Assembly: GCF_043290135.1 (NCBI RefSeq)
Contig: NW_027464603.1
Coordinates: 1,736,001-1,800,000 of the forward strand
Source: Rhipicephalus microplus
Taxonomy: Eukaryota > Arthropoda > Arachnida > Ixodida > Ixodidae
Length of the DNA: 64,000 bases
Reading direction: 5' to 3'
Below the pieces are notes generated by a model. It searched no databases. It saw only the letters and a list, made by a program, of their open reading frames with translations, and was not told where the DNA came from. Made by a program: the position numbers and the translations under genes. Each line of letters begins with the position of its first letter. Position 1 is the first letter of the stretch. This document shows, piece by piece, positions 1 through 11,468 of the stretch.

Positions 1-338
1 TAAAAAATGAACTCAAGAGTTGTGAAGCAGGCCTAAAAAAGCTGTGCTTAACCACACTAAATCTAGTTTTAATTCGTGCACTTGAAAACAAAGTGTGCAA
101 CGTTTCCTGGAGAATTTACTCATATGAGATAAGCAGCGAAAACATCTAGAATACCTGTAATGTCGCATCCACCTAATAAATAGAGTCCCACTATAGCAAC
201 ACTTGGCAAAAAAGGCCTCACTTATAGCGATAGCTGTCCCTAAGTGAGCCAGTGTCAAAAGCGAAAACACAACCTGCAGGCAAGCAGGACAAGTTTCGAA
301 CTTCAAGAAAGATGTGGAAATGTTTTCAGCCATATTCG
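1..338. other. AT-rich spacer, no gene seen
   Basis: No reading frame here has recognisable domain content or splice context. Short open frames look random. I see no tRNA-like boxes or tandem repeats. Confidence 0.6.
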
Positions 339-783
339 TGATGCATTATGGGCAGTACCAGTGCACAAACTCACGGGATGAAGAGAATAGACACATACAA
401 GCGCTGACTTTCAACTGAATAATTTATTGAAATATGTCAGTTATTTGAACACATAAGATAAAAAAGCACGGAACATGCGCAGAGGGCCAGGGACGCATCG
501 TGTCGACGTCATTAACTTTGCGCCATGGGTAACTGCGCAGGTGCGGCATATTCCATTCAAACAAACATGCTACTGTTTAAAATTTCTTCTTTTTCATGTA
601 AAAAAATGAAGGCTGATTGACACAGGACTCCCCTTCTTTTTTGATATAGAATACTTCCACTAGTTCTCTTGTGATCTGATCGCTATGTTTGAGGAGCACT
701 GTCGTTTCATTGAACAAGGGCTTGTTTGTGTCTCTTCTCTTCGTCCCGTGAGTTTGTGCGGTGGTACTGCCCATAATGTATCA
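339..783. mobile_element. 445-bp element with 64-nt terminal inverted repeats
   Basis: Positions 339-402 and 720-783 are inverted copies of each other, matching at about nine in ten positions. The left arm contains GGGCAGTACCA and CAAACTCACGGGA, and the right arm contains their complements. The inner 317 bp has no coding potential. The layout suggests a short non-autonomous element, or two facing ends of one larger repeat. The arm resembles sequence I associate with tick Penelope-like elements, but I cannot confirm that. No convincing target-site duplication was found. Confidence 0.5.
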
Positions 784-3540
784 CACACTAGCCCAACTAT
801 CAGTCCTGCATCATCTTCGTGATAGCCTGCTTCATTCTGCAAGGAATGCCACTTAAAAATGTCTGTGACATATTTCAGTTATGCCTGGGTGTGTGTAGCG
901 AGAGGTACAGTTATTCCTATTGGAGAAATTTAGGTAGCGTCTACACTACCTTCGTGAACACAGGATGCCTTAGGAAAAGGCTGTCAGGCTGCATTCACAA
1001 AGCTGCTGTGTAAGTTTTTAAATCTGCTGTTTTCAGAATGGTTATCTGCAGGGCTATGCTTTCGAGGCATGTGGCTCATTCTCCCTCTGTGTCCTTAGCG
1101 CGCTTCCTCTTTTACTATGTAATGTCAGCCCCTCTGTTAAGTTTGAACAGCACATTAGAGTTGAACACGCACGAACAATGTTGATTTTCAATTGTAAATG
1201 CAGCTGCATAGGGATTTGCTTCGCCTCTGTCGCATGCCAGATGACGCGGTGAGTGCTGGAACCACTCAATGAGGCAAAACAGTGATAATGTAGCCAATGT
1301 AGCTACGGCTACAAAAATGTGCAATATATGCATGGTCGAATGGGCGTACTTTACGGTCTCACTAAGCATGGCCCTTTTTATAACCTCAAAGTGGCATGGC
1401 ATTGACGGTGAGAGTCATGGTATCTTTTTTTTCTTGATTGACATGTGCTGATCATATTGTTTGGAAAGATTAGGCAATGATGATAGCATATAAAGATAAG
1501 GCGTCAACGATCAGTGAGAGAAGGAGCCCATAAACAGGGGTGGTGTCGACGCACAGGGGAGCTTGCACATTTGAGCTGGTAACACTTCACTAGCAGACAA
1601 TAACTTCTAATGATCAAACACCTGAAGAAATATTCATATTCACACGGAGCAAAATAATGTATGATTGGTACTAAAGGAACATAAAAGCTGGGAAGCTTCG
1701 GGCTTCGCAGATCACACGCTTGTTTCGAGCTTTTCCTGAAGCGAGAGCACTGTGGTGCAGCGTATAGAAGAACATATGCCGTTTATCGTTAGTTATCTTT
1801 CAATTAGACGCAGGCACTATCTTAAGGCCATTTTCGCATGTACTAATATGTTCAAATAGCTTTTTAGCATCATTGTTTATTAGAATGACCCATATGGTTT
1901 TTTTTCATTTTGTGCCCAGTTATATTTAGGATGTAACAATATTTGTTCTGTTGTAGATCTTATGATGTTATCGTTATTCTTTCTTATTGTATTTGTGTAC
2001 CCAACACTTGCAATCACCCTGCATTGGGCTGCAGTACTTAAAAATAATTCGTTAATAATAATCAGATGCTTGGACCTACCGCGTTCACTCCATTTGGCAC
2101 AGAACACTTGACCAAGAACTGCGGTATTCGACAAGTCACCTGAATACTATCACAGGATTACTCTGATTATGATAATCCTTGCAAATCATGGTTTCATGAA
2201 TTTGCACACGGCGCAAAGCATAGCATCTGCTGACATGCCTGTTTCGCGTCGACGACAGCTCGGCGTGAGCACATACTGTTGTATATGCAGTTTTAGAACA
2301 GCACACGCAAAGCTTAGGTTTTATGATACGCGTGCGTTCTGAGACAACCTCTTGCTTGCTCCCTTCACATCACGCTCGCAAAGCTACATTTGCAAGCTTT
2401 GCATACAGTATTCTATGTGCAGGTTACATATAGCTAGTGGTCAGCGAGCGCTCTGGAACATCACCTTGTTGGTTAAACACTGCGTGGTTGAGCACATAGC
2501 AAGTATAGGGGAGGGTTTTCTCTTCTTGGACGAGGCTAGTGAGAAAAGACATTGAACATACGCACACAAAACGCGGACCATGTAATGAGGAACAATTAAT
2601 TTTACTTCACCTGTTGTATGTAGAAGTACGGTGTCGTAGCGGCAGCTTTTGGTATTCTCAACGGTGTTCCCTTTAAGCACTGTTGTCGTCCCCAGGGGTG
2701 AAGTCGTCCACGTCTTTGCGGCTCAATCATCGCCGCACTAATGTGGCTACTACAACCACACGCTCTTCACTTGTAACCTTACTAATCTCATCAAACTGGT
2801 ATATTATGTAAAAGAACTGCATCTCAGCAACAGTTGACATGCGAGAGATTGTTTACGCAAACAAGATTATTTGTAGAAGCCATAAAAAAAACACGCCAGC
2901 GTTTCTTACAGCGCCGTAAAAGAGAATTTTTCACAGCTAAGAAAAGGTATATTACCAATATATCTTTTTAGCTTATCAAATTTGCTGTTTCAATCGGAAG
3001 AACCAGAGCTTTAAACCATAAATATAGCAGTAAAAAGCGTAAAAACACTATCAATATTTTATAATGTTTTCATATTTTTTGTATATTCCGTTTCGGTTTC
3101 ATACGACACCAAAGCTAGATAGATATTTTAATAGTGCGCTAAGGATTTCCACCATTTGTTTTTTTCTGGGCTCAAGACTATTTCTCCGAGGATTATATTA
3201 AGCTGGCAAGATCACGCGGGTGCCTCATTCAAATTACGCACCAGCAAAAAAAGCAATGATAACGTATGTGTCGGGCCTTTTAGATACAAATTCAGCCTTT
3301 CGCCTGATTGTCTTCTAAAAATAAAAACAACGCATTCTTTGAAGCAGTCAGGTTAATTCATCCTCAATTGGGCATTTAAAAAACTAAAACAAGACATATT
3401 GCACTTCGGATTCGAATTTACGGCATGCAGAGTCACGCACGTGGAGGGAGCGCGCCAACAGACTTAGCTATTGCAGCAAGTCAGGAAGGCAGTGCCACAA
3501 CAGCACATTTACTATCGCACCACTAAATACTGATATTTTT
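784..3540. other. AT-rich spacer, no gene seen
   Basis: No recognisable domain, RNA gene or clear repeat was found on either strand. Open frames up to about 95 codons lack homology I can recognise and overlap on opposite strands. Confidence 0.55.
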
Positions 3541-3555
3541 CGGCTGGTATAAAAA

Positions 3556-3580
3556 TGTGTGTGCGCGCGTGCGCGCGCGC

Positions 3581-3625
<45 letters not shown>

Positions 3626-3641
3626 TGTGTGTTTGTGTGTG

Positions 3642-3737
<96 letters not shown>
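3556..3737. repeat. (GT)n microsatellite
   Basis: About 180 bp of alternating GT with a GC-alternating left edge (GTGCGCGCGTGC) and a few TTT or GTT interruptions. Purine-pyrimidine alternation of this length can adopt Z-DNA. The long His/Thr and Val/Cys frames read through it are artefacts. Confidence 0.97.
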
Positions 3738-3739
<2 letters not shown>

Positions 3740-3761
3740 GTGTAATTTCTTGTTGCGTCAG

Positions 3762-3895
3762 TAGAGTTCACCTATTGCAATGATGGGCCCGTGGAAGCCA
3801 TCTGCAACAGTTGGCGCGTGGCGAGTCGTCAAAGTTCCTCTGTGGAGTGTGAGGAGCTAGAAAAACGATCATGTGCTACCCCAGATGCCGCTTAG
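3762..3895 (+). CDS. Candidate exon, cysteine-containing, weak
   Basis: An acceptor-like TTTCTTGTTGCGTCAG ends at 3761. One frame then stays open for 43 codons (it begins EFTYCNDGPVEAIC and has five cysteines), with amino-acid composition unlike the random frames nearby. It closes with TAG at 3893-3895, directly followed by a perfect donor-like GTAAGT. The coincidence of stop and donor is odd: either this is a terminal exon and the donor is chance, or the copy is broken. No family recognised. It sits right beside the (GT)n tract. Confidence 0.22.
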
Positions 3896-5045
3896 GTAAG
3901 TTTTATTTTGAAGTAACTATTGTTATATAGCTATGTGGATTTTCACATGGGGCAGTTACACTCGTGTTCACGTAAAGCAACCGCTTTTTTTGCCGTAACT
4001 GAGAGCTTTCTTTCGCGGGGCGATGCAGTCAAGTTTTTAACATTCTTGCAAGAGCTGAGCGCTCAGCACGAGAAGCGAGGGTGAGGGAAGGTTCTAGTAG
4101 TGCAGTAATGGGAATTCTAGTGTAATAGTGGGAATTCTTCAGCCAGCATATTGAGCTTTTAATAAAATTTGGTTTATTGAAAAAAATCCAGTAATAGTGT
4201 TAAGTAACGAGAGATCAAATAGGAAAAATTTCTGGCGTAGAATGTTTCACTTTAAGCTACTATGCACTTTTCAGTTGAAAAAGAATAACCTAATAAAAAC
4301 CCTTTTAAAGAATAATAAATGAAAAATGCTGTGATATCATCTTTTTCATTGAATGTTGCTAGTTATTCAAAATGCTTAGCATCCGAAAAGACAGTGAAAG
4401 AGTAAGTTGTGTGGATAATACTAATACTCTTTTTGCCAGAACCTTTAATGGAATGTTCTCGTGACTTGTCCAGTATTACAGCTTTTGTGATCTTTTTATG
4501 ATCGCATCAAATCGCTGTCCTCGTTCTCAGTTTCACATCTCCTGTCAGGCTGTGAATGCAATTAAAGTCAAAATACCGTGAGAGCTATTTTGAATGCATA
4601 ATTGGCAAGCATAAAGTTAGAATATTACATTATTACTTTCCCCTTGCTAGATTACTTAGTTACAGAAATGAAGAATATATTGCTTGTTGTCCAGAATCGC
4701 TACGCAGTCAGTAGTACGAAGTTCGGATAGTATGTATGTTTCATTGACATGATTTACTGGTTGTCACAAAGAAGGAGAAACAAAAACATGGCTAACTTGT
4801 TAGAGCAATGTGTCATGGCAGCTTCAGTGTGTACTGCTGCCTTCATACCGACAACATTCGAAAGCAGCCGTTTTGTGTGTTTCAGTTTCTTTGGTGATGG
4901 CTAACTTTGTCATGTGACTCGCATGTCGTTTTTTGCTTTGTCTAGAAATTCACTTATGTTCTCACACTTTATGATGTAACATTTGAATAGATAAATGTAT
5001 AATATTGTCCTACTGCTGTTTTGCTTCCCTTTTTTGTCTATGCAG
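3896..5045. other. AT-rich spacer or intron
   Basis: Nothing coding seen. If the flanking exon candidates are real this could be intronic. However, the upstream frame ends in a stop, so the two do not join into one reading frame. Confidence 0.4.
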
Positions 5046-5105
5046 GCAAGTACAACTGAGCTAGCTGAGGACATTGTTGGGATCGAAGATGAACCAAGTC
5101 TATGA
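5046..5105 (+). CDS. Candidate 3'-terminal exon, 19 codons
   Basis: A strong polypyrimidine tract (TTTTGCTTCCC then TTTTTTGTC) leads to TATGCAG, ending at 5045. The only usable frame after it reads ASTTELAEDIVGIEDEPSL and stops with TGA at 5103-5105. The short acidic tail is typical of a last coding exon but is too short to identify. No upstream partner exon is established. Confidence 0.22.
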   Translation, partial: ASTTELAEDIVGIEDEPSL

Positions 5106-8069
5106 GACAATTTTTCATTTTAACAGTCAGCGAAGTTAACGGTGATTTGGAAAGTGGTCAATGAGCTCTTGAAGATGCTCAAGTTATCGATGGGGATGCT
5201 GACCTGGGATTTTATATTAGAAAATTCAGCAATAATGCCTTCTGGCCTCTTTGTAAGCAGATTGGAAGCTTTGTTCTAGTTGCTGACTTTGTTTTAACAA
5301 CTACACTGCAATGAACACAGATAGATGGCTTGCTGAAGCTGCATAATGCAATATTTTGAAAAAAAAAAACATTTTTGTATCTATTAAAAGGGTACAAACA
5401 CGAACTTTAAAGCTAACCAAACTCTGTCAGACAAATATTCTTTTTATGAACATGACTATCAGCCATTGCGAAGCATGAGAAAGGTGGAGATTATTAACTT
5501 GGTTCTCGCTGTCATGTTGACCCGATAGTATAGTTCTGGTGGCCCCGTGCACCAGTATAAGCATTGTTGATGATGTCAGAGACAAAACAAACAATATGGC
5601 TTTTTGTATGTCACCAACAGAGCCAACCGTAAAATTGTGTCAATAACTTGAGCTTGGGCGAGGATGTGATAAAAAGCTTGTATCATTTCATGGTGACAGG
5701 GTAAAGTCGGAACTGATACTAATGTGTACCTAATTTTTCAAGGTGCACTGATACTTACTAGAACACTATCTAGGCCCTTCAAGGCTTTGCTTTGCATTTG
5801 AAGATAAAAAAATCAAATGGTAATTTTTGCACCATTACTTTTGAATACAGCTTTCACAATTTATAAATCATTTATTTGTGCTTCTTTTAAAGTTTTGGCA
5901 AGCGTTGACGCCCCGTATAAGTGGGTGAAATTCATAAAACCATTTGTAATCTGCATCATCTGTCAACATTGCTGTCAGTAGGACGTTGAGCTCATGGAAG
6001 TCAAATCTTTACGTACAGGAAGAAACTAACACATTTTTACATAAATTTGTGACTCTTTGCTTTGTGGAGTGTGCTGCACTGGTGAACACCTTAAATTGCT
6101 GTCATTAGACCTAGGATGACATGTAAAATTTTCCCTCACATATGTATATAGATATGTGTTTGTTGTGCATCAGAGATACACACGAGTTTGGTATTAATTA
6201 CCGCTTTGAATCTAGTTTTGTATTTAATGCTATGTGAAGAATACGAAACAAAACAATCCAGAATATAAGTGCTCCCATATTGAAGTGCCTAATTTGCACA
6301 GTGTTCCGTTGAATTTTTGAATTATTTTGTTACTATTAGTATCTGTTGTGCAAATATAATACGACATTATGTAGTATCTAGTACATATCAACTGCCATAA
6401 AATGCTTTGAGTGTTTTATATAAATATGTATTCCTAAATAAGTATACACACTACCGCATGGCTTCGGTTTCTGCGCCTTCAGTCCGTCATCAGTTCCACA
6501 AAATGTACAGACTTCGTGTTCCCAGTAAATATTAGGACTGCCGTGATTTCTTTGACCTAGAAATCACCTGGCGCTGGCTAGGTGTGTTGTGCCACATGAA
6601 GATGTGGTTTGTGCAAAAGAATATGGCAACCAGAGAGAGATATACATAAGTGAGCAAACTTACTCATGAGTCAACTAACTCATATTCAGATGAAGCAGCA
6701 AGTGCGAGTTGGCGTAGGCTTGGGTGAGTTATATTTTGGGAAGTTTTAGTCGGAGAGTCCAGTTCAGAAGCATTTAGGGGATAAGTTCAAGTCAGCCATA
6801 AGCACAAAATATATTTCTTGAGCGAGCATGCACGAGCTCCACGTTTCTGTCGACTTATGACCAAATCTACTCAACTTCATTACTATCAATCTTACGTCGG
6901 CTTATGTTCATGTTTGTGCCCACCCACATGCATCAGTGCATGTCACTTTATACTCCATCTAAATACTTTTTGATAAGAGGCATAAGTTACGGTAGTCGGC
7001 GTTTCGCCTTAGTCCACATAATTTTTCAGAGGACGTTATTTTGTTGAAAGTATCGCATGTGAGTCGCCTTTCAATAAAAATGTCTTTACTGAATTCCTAC
7101 AGATAATTCATAATAAAAGCTACGAGGTCAAAATAGACTAAGAAGACTAATATTTACAATTCTTGTAAATATTAGTGTTGAAGAAACATTCCGAATTCCA
7201 ACAGGTTTAGTAATGTTACTTCTAAAAAAGTTTAGGTGCCAAAAATTTATACTCGTTTGAAGTGCAGTTATTATATTTCTTAATACCACTACCTAAAGGA
7301 ATTGTTTGGTTTTGATATCGAGGTTTTGGTATTATAGTGATACGTAAACAGTGTGGCAAACATCTAAGTCACAAAGAGATAATAACGAGCACTGAGTATA
7401 TCGCTGTAGGTTAATTGTACGAGTTGCATGTGAAGGGTGAATGGACATGCAAGTGCTGTAAGAGCCATTTTGTTTGCGCACAGAGTTTGCAAATAAAGTG
7501 AGCTGTTCTATCTCGATGTATAAACTCTATTACGGGGATTGTTTTACGGATGTGGGCAATTTAAGAAAGCTTGGGAAACAATGCATGTATGCCACAATAC
7601 ATGGAAATAGCAATGCAAGAAGCATGGCAATATGCTTTCCATAAAGTGGCGGTGCGTCAATAAACTACATGGGCCAAGATGATTATGGCATTTGTTTGTC
7701 AAGGGCCTAGCGTGCTCTCCAGGGCAACAAAAATTTGGAGATGAAACCAACTTTTCTAATAAGTGTTTTCTGGTTTCACGGTTAATTGCGAGTGTTAACA
7801 ATAAATGCCAAGAAAATTAAAAAGCATTGACACCATGATTAGAGTTAGAAAAGCTAATTAAAAGTTAAAGTACTCATGACTAACTCACTGAAAACGATTG
7901 AGCCACAAGTCTGAGAGCAACTGGCTGAGTAATATTTCATTGAGCTTTAGTAAAGTTAGTCTAGTTGAGGAAAATATTAAGGAGTGTGAGTTTGAATGCA
8001 CTCGTTTAAAAAATTTTGTGACCAAGCCTCAAGAAAAAGGTATATTTCTTGAGTCCACAAGAACTTATC
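5106..8069. other. AT-rich spacer or possible 3' UTR
   Basis: No domain-bearing frame. A good polyadenylation context lies at 7492-7497: AATAAA followed by GTGAGCTGTT. It could end a long 3' UTR belonging to the exon candidate at 5046, but nothing ties the two together. Other AATAAA hexamers in this AT-rich DNA are uninformative. Confidence 0.4.
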
Positions 8070-8335
8070 AAACCAGAATACACCACACTGTTGTGGTCTT
8101 CCCACCAGAACACATACCACTAGAACATGTTCCACCAGAACACGCCAGTCTGTGTCGGCGTTCCTACCAGGACACACCACACTGGATAAACTTTAACACC
8201 AGAACACATCCCACCAGGACACACTAGAGCGAGTCAATATTTCCATCGTAACCCAACACACAAGGGTGGTGTACACACTAATACACACCAGTGAGAACGC
8301 ACTATTACACACCAGACACACTCTGGTAGGATTTT
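8070..8335. repeat. Degenerate short tandem motif (CACCAGAACACA-like)
   Basis: A 10-15 nt motif, roughly ACCAGAACACACC with variants such as ACCAGGACACACC, recurs at irregular spacing through this stretch. It includes the small palindrome ACCACACTGTTGTGGT. It is a degenerate minisatellite with no coding signal, immediately upstream of the CpG-rich promoter. Confidence 0.55.
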
Positions 8336-8518
8336 ACATGTGGAGTATGTTATAATAGAGGCTAGTCATGCGCCGTCGCCATCCGCGGTTTCCCGTCCTC
8401 CTCCGCAAGCCATCTGTGCATCCCTACCTGCTCTCAACACAGCGCGCGCTGCGCTCACTTCTCCCCTCCGCGTGCCGGGTGACCTTTAGTTTTACGTGCG
8501 CCAGCTGTATGCTAACGC

Positions 8519-8580
8519 GCGCATGCGCAGGCCGGGGCCGGCGCTCGCTATAAATAACTGAGTGTAGGGGCGCGCCGCCC
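8519..8580 (+). promoter_or_regulatory. CpG-rich TATA promoter with NRF1-like palindrome
   Basis: A GC-rich island (about 8366-8590) stands out from AT-rich surroundings. It contains the palindrome GCGCATGCGC at 8519-8528, which matches the NRF1 core, and a TATA box TATAAATA at 8549-8556. The expected start of transcription is near 8580, about 35 bp before the first in-frame ATG at 8616. Assignment is by motif only. Confidence 0.5.
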
Positions 8581-8615
8581 ATCATCGCTTGGTTTGTGCG
8601 GTTGCTCCAAGTCCG

Positions 8616-9148
8616 ATGTCGTTGGCGAAAATGCATGCTAACGAATCCGCAAACACACTTACTGACGTCCCTTTCATTAGCGTCAGCCAATGTGTTGGCG
8701 GAACCGCAAGCGATTCTGAAGACACTTCGGAATTGCGGCCCGGCACTCAACAGCGCGCCAACGGCGGGCACTGCGTCGCTAGCGTCTGCGGAGTCGACGT
8801 CATGATAATGTACCTCACGCCCAACCTATCGCGTGCCGCCGTGGAGAAGTACGTAGACGAAGCCGTGGAAGAATAACTGAAACAACGGCCGCAAAGATGA
8901 CCCTTTGTGATAGTTTGCGACTTTAACGTCGACTTCATCAGAGATGATTGGGTGGTCGACTACAAGAGTCGTGGCACTCGCTGAAACGAGCAACCCACGA
9001 CGGCAAACATCATCCGACCATGCTTCGCGGGACGTGCATTGACCAAGTCTTCGCAAATTCCGACCTTCAACCGCTGCAACCAGACCCACTCACCTTCACT
9101 TTATGGACCATAAAGCCATGTTGCTCAAAATACCCAAAGCGTCTCAAT
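8616..9148 (+). pseudogene. Broken EEP-like (endonuclease/exonuclease/phosphatase) gene
   Basis: An ATG at 8616 opens 86 codons ending at TAA 8874-8876. Past this stop the same frame continues with FVIVCDFNVDF, matching the GDFN-type motif of EEP nucleases with G replaced by C. Reading then has to change frame near 8970 (WHSLKRATHDG, RGTCIDQVFANSDL) and again near 9100 (MDHKAMLLKIPKAS, the D-H-K segment of EEP domains) before TAA at 9146-9148. So there are at least two in-frame stops and two frameshifts. An intact relative would be only about 175 residues, i.e. the C-terminal half of an EEP domain. The unit has its own TATA promoter and polyA signal, and similar short units may be repeated in tick genomes. 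Not assigned to a named family. Confidence 0.55.
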
Positions 9149-9154
9149 AATAAA
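9149..9154 (+). terminator. Polyadenylation signal AATAAA
   Basis: AATAAA overlaps the end of the EEP-like reading frame. It is followed by a GT-rich stretch (GTGCGTGCGTGTT) and three repeats of GTTCACTCG-like sequence, as expected for a compact 3' end. Confidence 0.5.
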
Positions 9155-9239
9155 CATCGTCTTTCGCAGCATACGTGCGTGCGTGTTCACTCGTTTTCAC
9201 TCGTGTTCACTCACACGTATGTCAAAAATTAGAAACCAC

Positions 9240-10090
9240 ATTTATCGCAGTTCAACATATATGCTCCGCATGGTGTTCCCACTCGGAAAACTGCGGTCAT
9301 TTTTTAATTGGGATGGCATTAGCTGGGTTCTTGCTACGCAGTACCCTGTCTCGCAGTTGCATTTCTGCAATATCATATCTTGCCTTCTTTCTCCCAGTAA
9401 GGACATCCACCATTATTCAGACCTTTCTTGGGTTACCGCAGATGTTCTGAAATGTTTTCTCGTATTATTTTCGTATAGCCTTTTTTAAGCCTGGTGTAAG
9501 TGCATTGCGGTATTTTTTGTACTCTGCAAATGCTTCAGGTTCTCGAGAAATTTTTTAAAACGGCTTTTTTTAGCTTAATACGTTTATAAAGCAAGGAGTC
9601 TATCTAGGATTGGAGAAATTTTTTTCTGTTTTGAAGAGATACTTCTCTGAAAAATGCCGCGTTGGAATTGTGGTGAAATGCATTCAAAAACTTTTGTATG
9701 CTTCATCAGCGTCTTTCATCTTAGATATCTCACTCCAATCTACTGCTTTGATAGGCTGAAAAAATATCTTTCTACTTTCATTATTTATGTTGTGTTGGGC
9801 GAAGATTTCCTTAACTTGATGTTGGTGTTTCATTGACAAGGATATAAGACAAAGCACTGGAAAGTGATCGCTAGGATCACTTGACACGGTACCACGTATG
9901 GTCTACGATGGATTCGAAATCGTAACACATATATCGAGTAACGTTGCACTCTCCCTGGTAAATCTGCCCAATCGGAGTGTTCTGTCTCTCATTGCATGCC
10001 CGTAAGCAGCGATTGACATGTGTCAATGGAAAACACCGGTCCATCACTGCGTTCTTTTGCACCTCACCTGGTTTCTTCAATGCGCGACGC
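9240..10090 (-). mobile_element. Non-LTR retrotransposon (CR1/jockey-like) fragment
   Basis: Minus-strand translation in shifting frames gives the end of an apurinic endonuclease (SDHFPVLCL near 9860), then the linker preceding reverse transcriptase (TVDWSEI-like segment, EYKKYRNALTPGLKKA, NPRKV, RKKARYDIAEMQL). Multiple stops and frameshifts are present. Both the endonuclease N-terminus and the RT core are missing, so this is an internal relic. Clade assignment is approximate. Confidence 0.6.
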
Positions 10091-10526
10091 CACGCTAAAC
10101 GTAAACTTGGCGGCCAGTGTAAGCGTTAGCACCCGTTTCTTTGCCTCACACATGGTTTTCTTTAGCGCGAGATGATGTATTATTCCTCCAATACATTTGT
10201 GATGGTCACTACATTGCCTCGATCACGTGTTATGGAATCACCTTTGATATATTCGCGCTTCATGATGTTTGGATGCATCATGAAGTTCGAGAACATAAAA
10301 TCATTTCATTATGTTAGCGAAGTTTCTAGATTGTCAATTACAAACTCATTTTCGGAGCAGAAGGGATATTTGTCACGAAGCGTTGCCATAGGACTATCGA
10401 AATCGATAAGTAAACAGCTTAACAGAGTTTCCTAGCATGCTGAATCAAAGCGCCACGACCTGCATCAACAACGCTTAAAAAAATATTATGTTTAACATAC
10501 TATCTGGCATCTTACATCTTTGAACA
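10091..10526. other. Spacer, no gene seen
   Basis: Possibly worn continuation of the adjacent LINE, but no motif could be read in any frame. Confidence 0.4.
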
Positions 10527-10695
10527 ATGATATGATTATGAGGGATGCCGTAGTGCAGAACTCCAGAAATTCTTTAGTGCATAGCCTCAAACACTTTCGC
10601 CTTTATACTAAATGCGACCACTGTCCCCTTGATTGGATCACTTGACCTTAAGGCTAACAGTCAAGTACCACATCCACTCGACCACCATGCTGGCT
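10527..10695 (-). mobile_element. Worn Ruka-like SINE copy
   Basis: Contains TGATTATGAGGGATGCCGTA, CCAGAAATT, TTCTTTAG and a terminal CAAGTACC...CGACCACCATG. These match, in order, the parts of the better Ruka-like copies at 18797 and 41326, in the same minus orientation. Many substitutions and gaps indicate an old insertion. Confidence 0.6.
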
Positions 10696-11078
10696 ATAGT
10701 AGGCTGTGTCAATTGAATCTAGTTTGAGCACGTGTTGCAATCAATGCTTATGCGTGGGCTAAGCCTGGAGTTCTTGATGGAGCGTACAGTCCGGAGCCTC
10801 TTGCATTCCAGACAAGCGTCTGGAGCTAGTCTGGAAGCATCTCAAGTGATGAAAGTTTCAATTTAGCCTCACGCGACGCAATAAAACACAATTAAAGTGG
10901 CTTGAAAAAGGACGCTCACGTACATTTGCCCAATGTGGTGGTATCGCAATGTCTTTTGTATTGTTGCAATACCAGTTAAACTCTCAGAGAAGTTATAAAT
11001 AAAACTTGAACATTCATTTCGCTGTCTATTCTTCTGACCATGATAGTAGCAGTAATTGTTTTTTTTTATTTTTTTCAG
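10696..11078. other. Spacer ahead of the Thr-rich exon
   Basis: No coding signal. It ends in a T-rich polypyrimidine tract and CAG (11048-11078), a good splice acceptor for the exon that follows. Confidence 0.4.
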
Positions 11079-11468
11079 GTACAACAGCTTTGATTAAAAC
11101 TACTACGACGACAACCACTACCACTACGATGACCACTACAACTACCACAACGACCACAACCACCACAAGCACTTCAACTACAACCAGCACCACGACAACT
11201 ACAACTACAACGAGTTCCTCTACGACTTCTACAACCACTACCACCACGACTTCTACGACCACTACCACCACGACTTCTACGACCACTACCACCACGACTT
11301 CTACGACCACTACCACCACGACTTCTTCGACCACTACCACCACGACAACGACCACAAGCACAACTACGACGACGACTACTACCATGCGGCCTACGACGCG
11401 ACCCACAAAAAAGTCGCGGCGCACTCGAAAACCATTTGAGTGCTCAATACCAAGAGCTAGAACACCAC
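11079..11468 (+). CDS. Internal exon coding a Thr-rich mucin-like segment
   Basis: A near-ideal acceptor (a long T-rich tract then CAG, ending at 11078) and a consensus donor (C|GTAAGTGC after 11468) bound 390 nt, exactly 130 codons' worth. Both junctions are phase 1, so the exon can be skipped or shuffled without changing frame, a pattern common in extracellular modules. It codes about 100 Thr-rich residues with scattered Ser, a setting for dense O-glycosylation, followed by a basic patch (TRPTKKSRRTRKP) and FECSIPRAR. The likely product is a secreted or surface mucin-like protein of the tick; no family is recognised. Threonine codons are mixed (ACT, ACC, ACG, ACA), which suggests protein-level constraint rather than a pure DNA repeat. 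Partner exons were not found. Confidence 0.45.

Noticed and set aside
3523..3783. Long His/Thr or Val/Cys frames through the (GT)n tract
   Set aside because: A pure dinucleotide repeat keeps all frames open; no start context or conserved flank.
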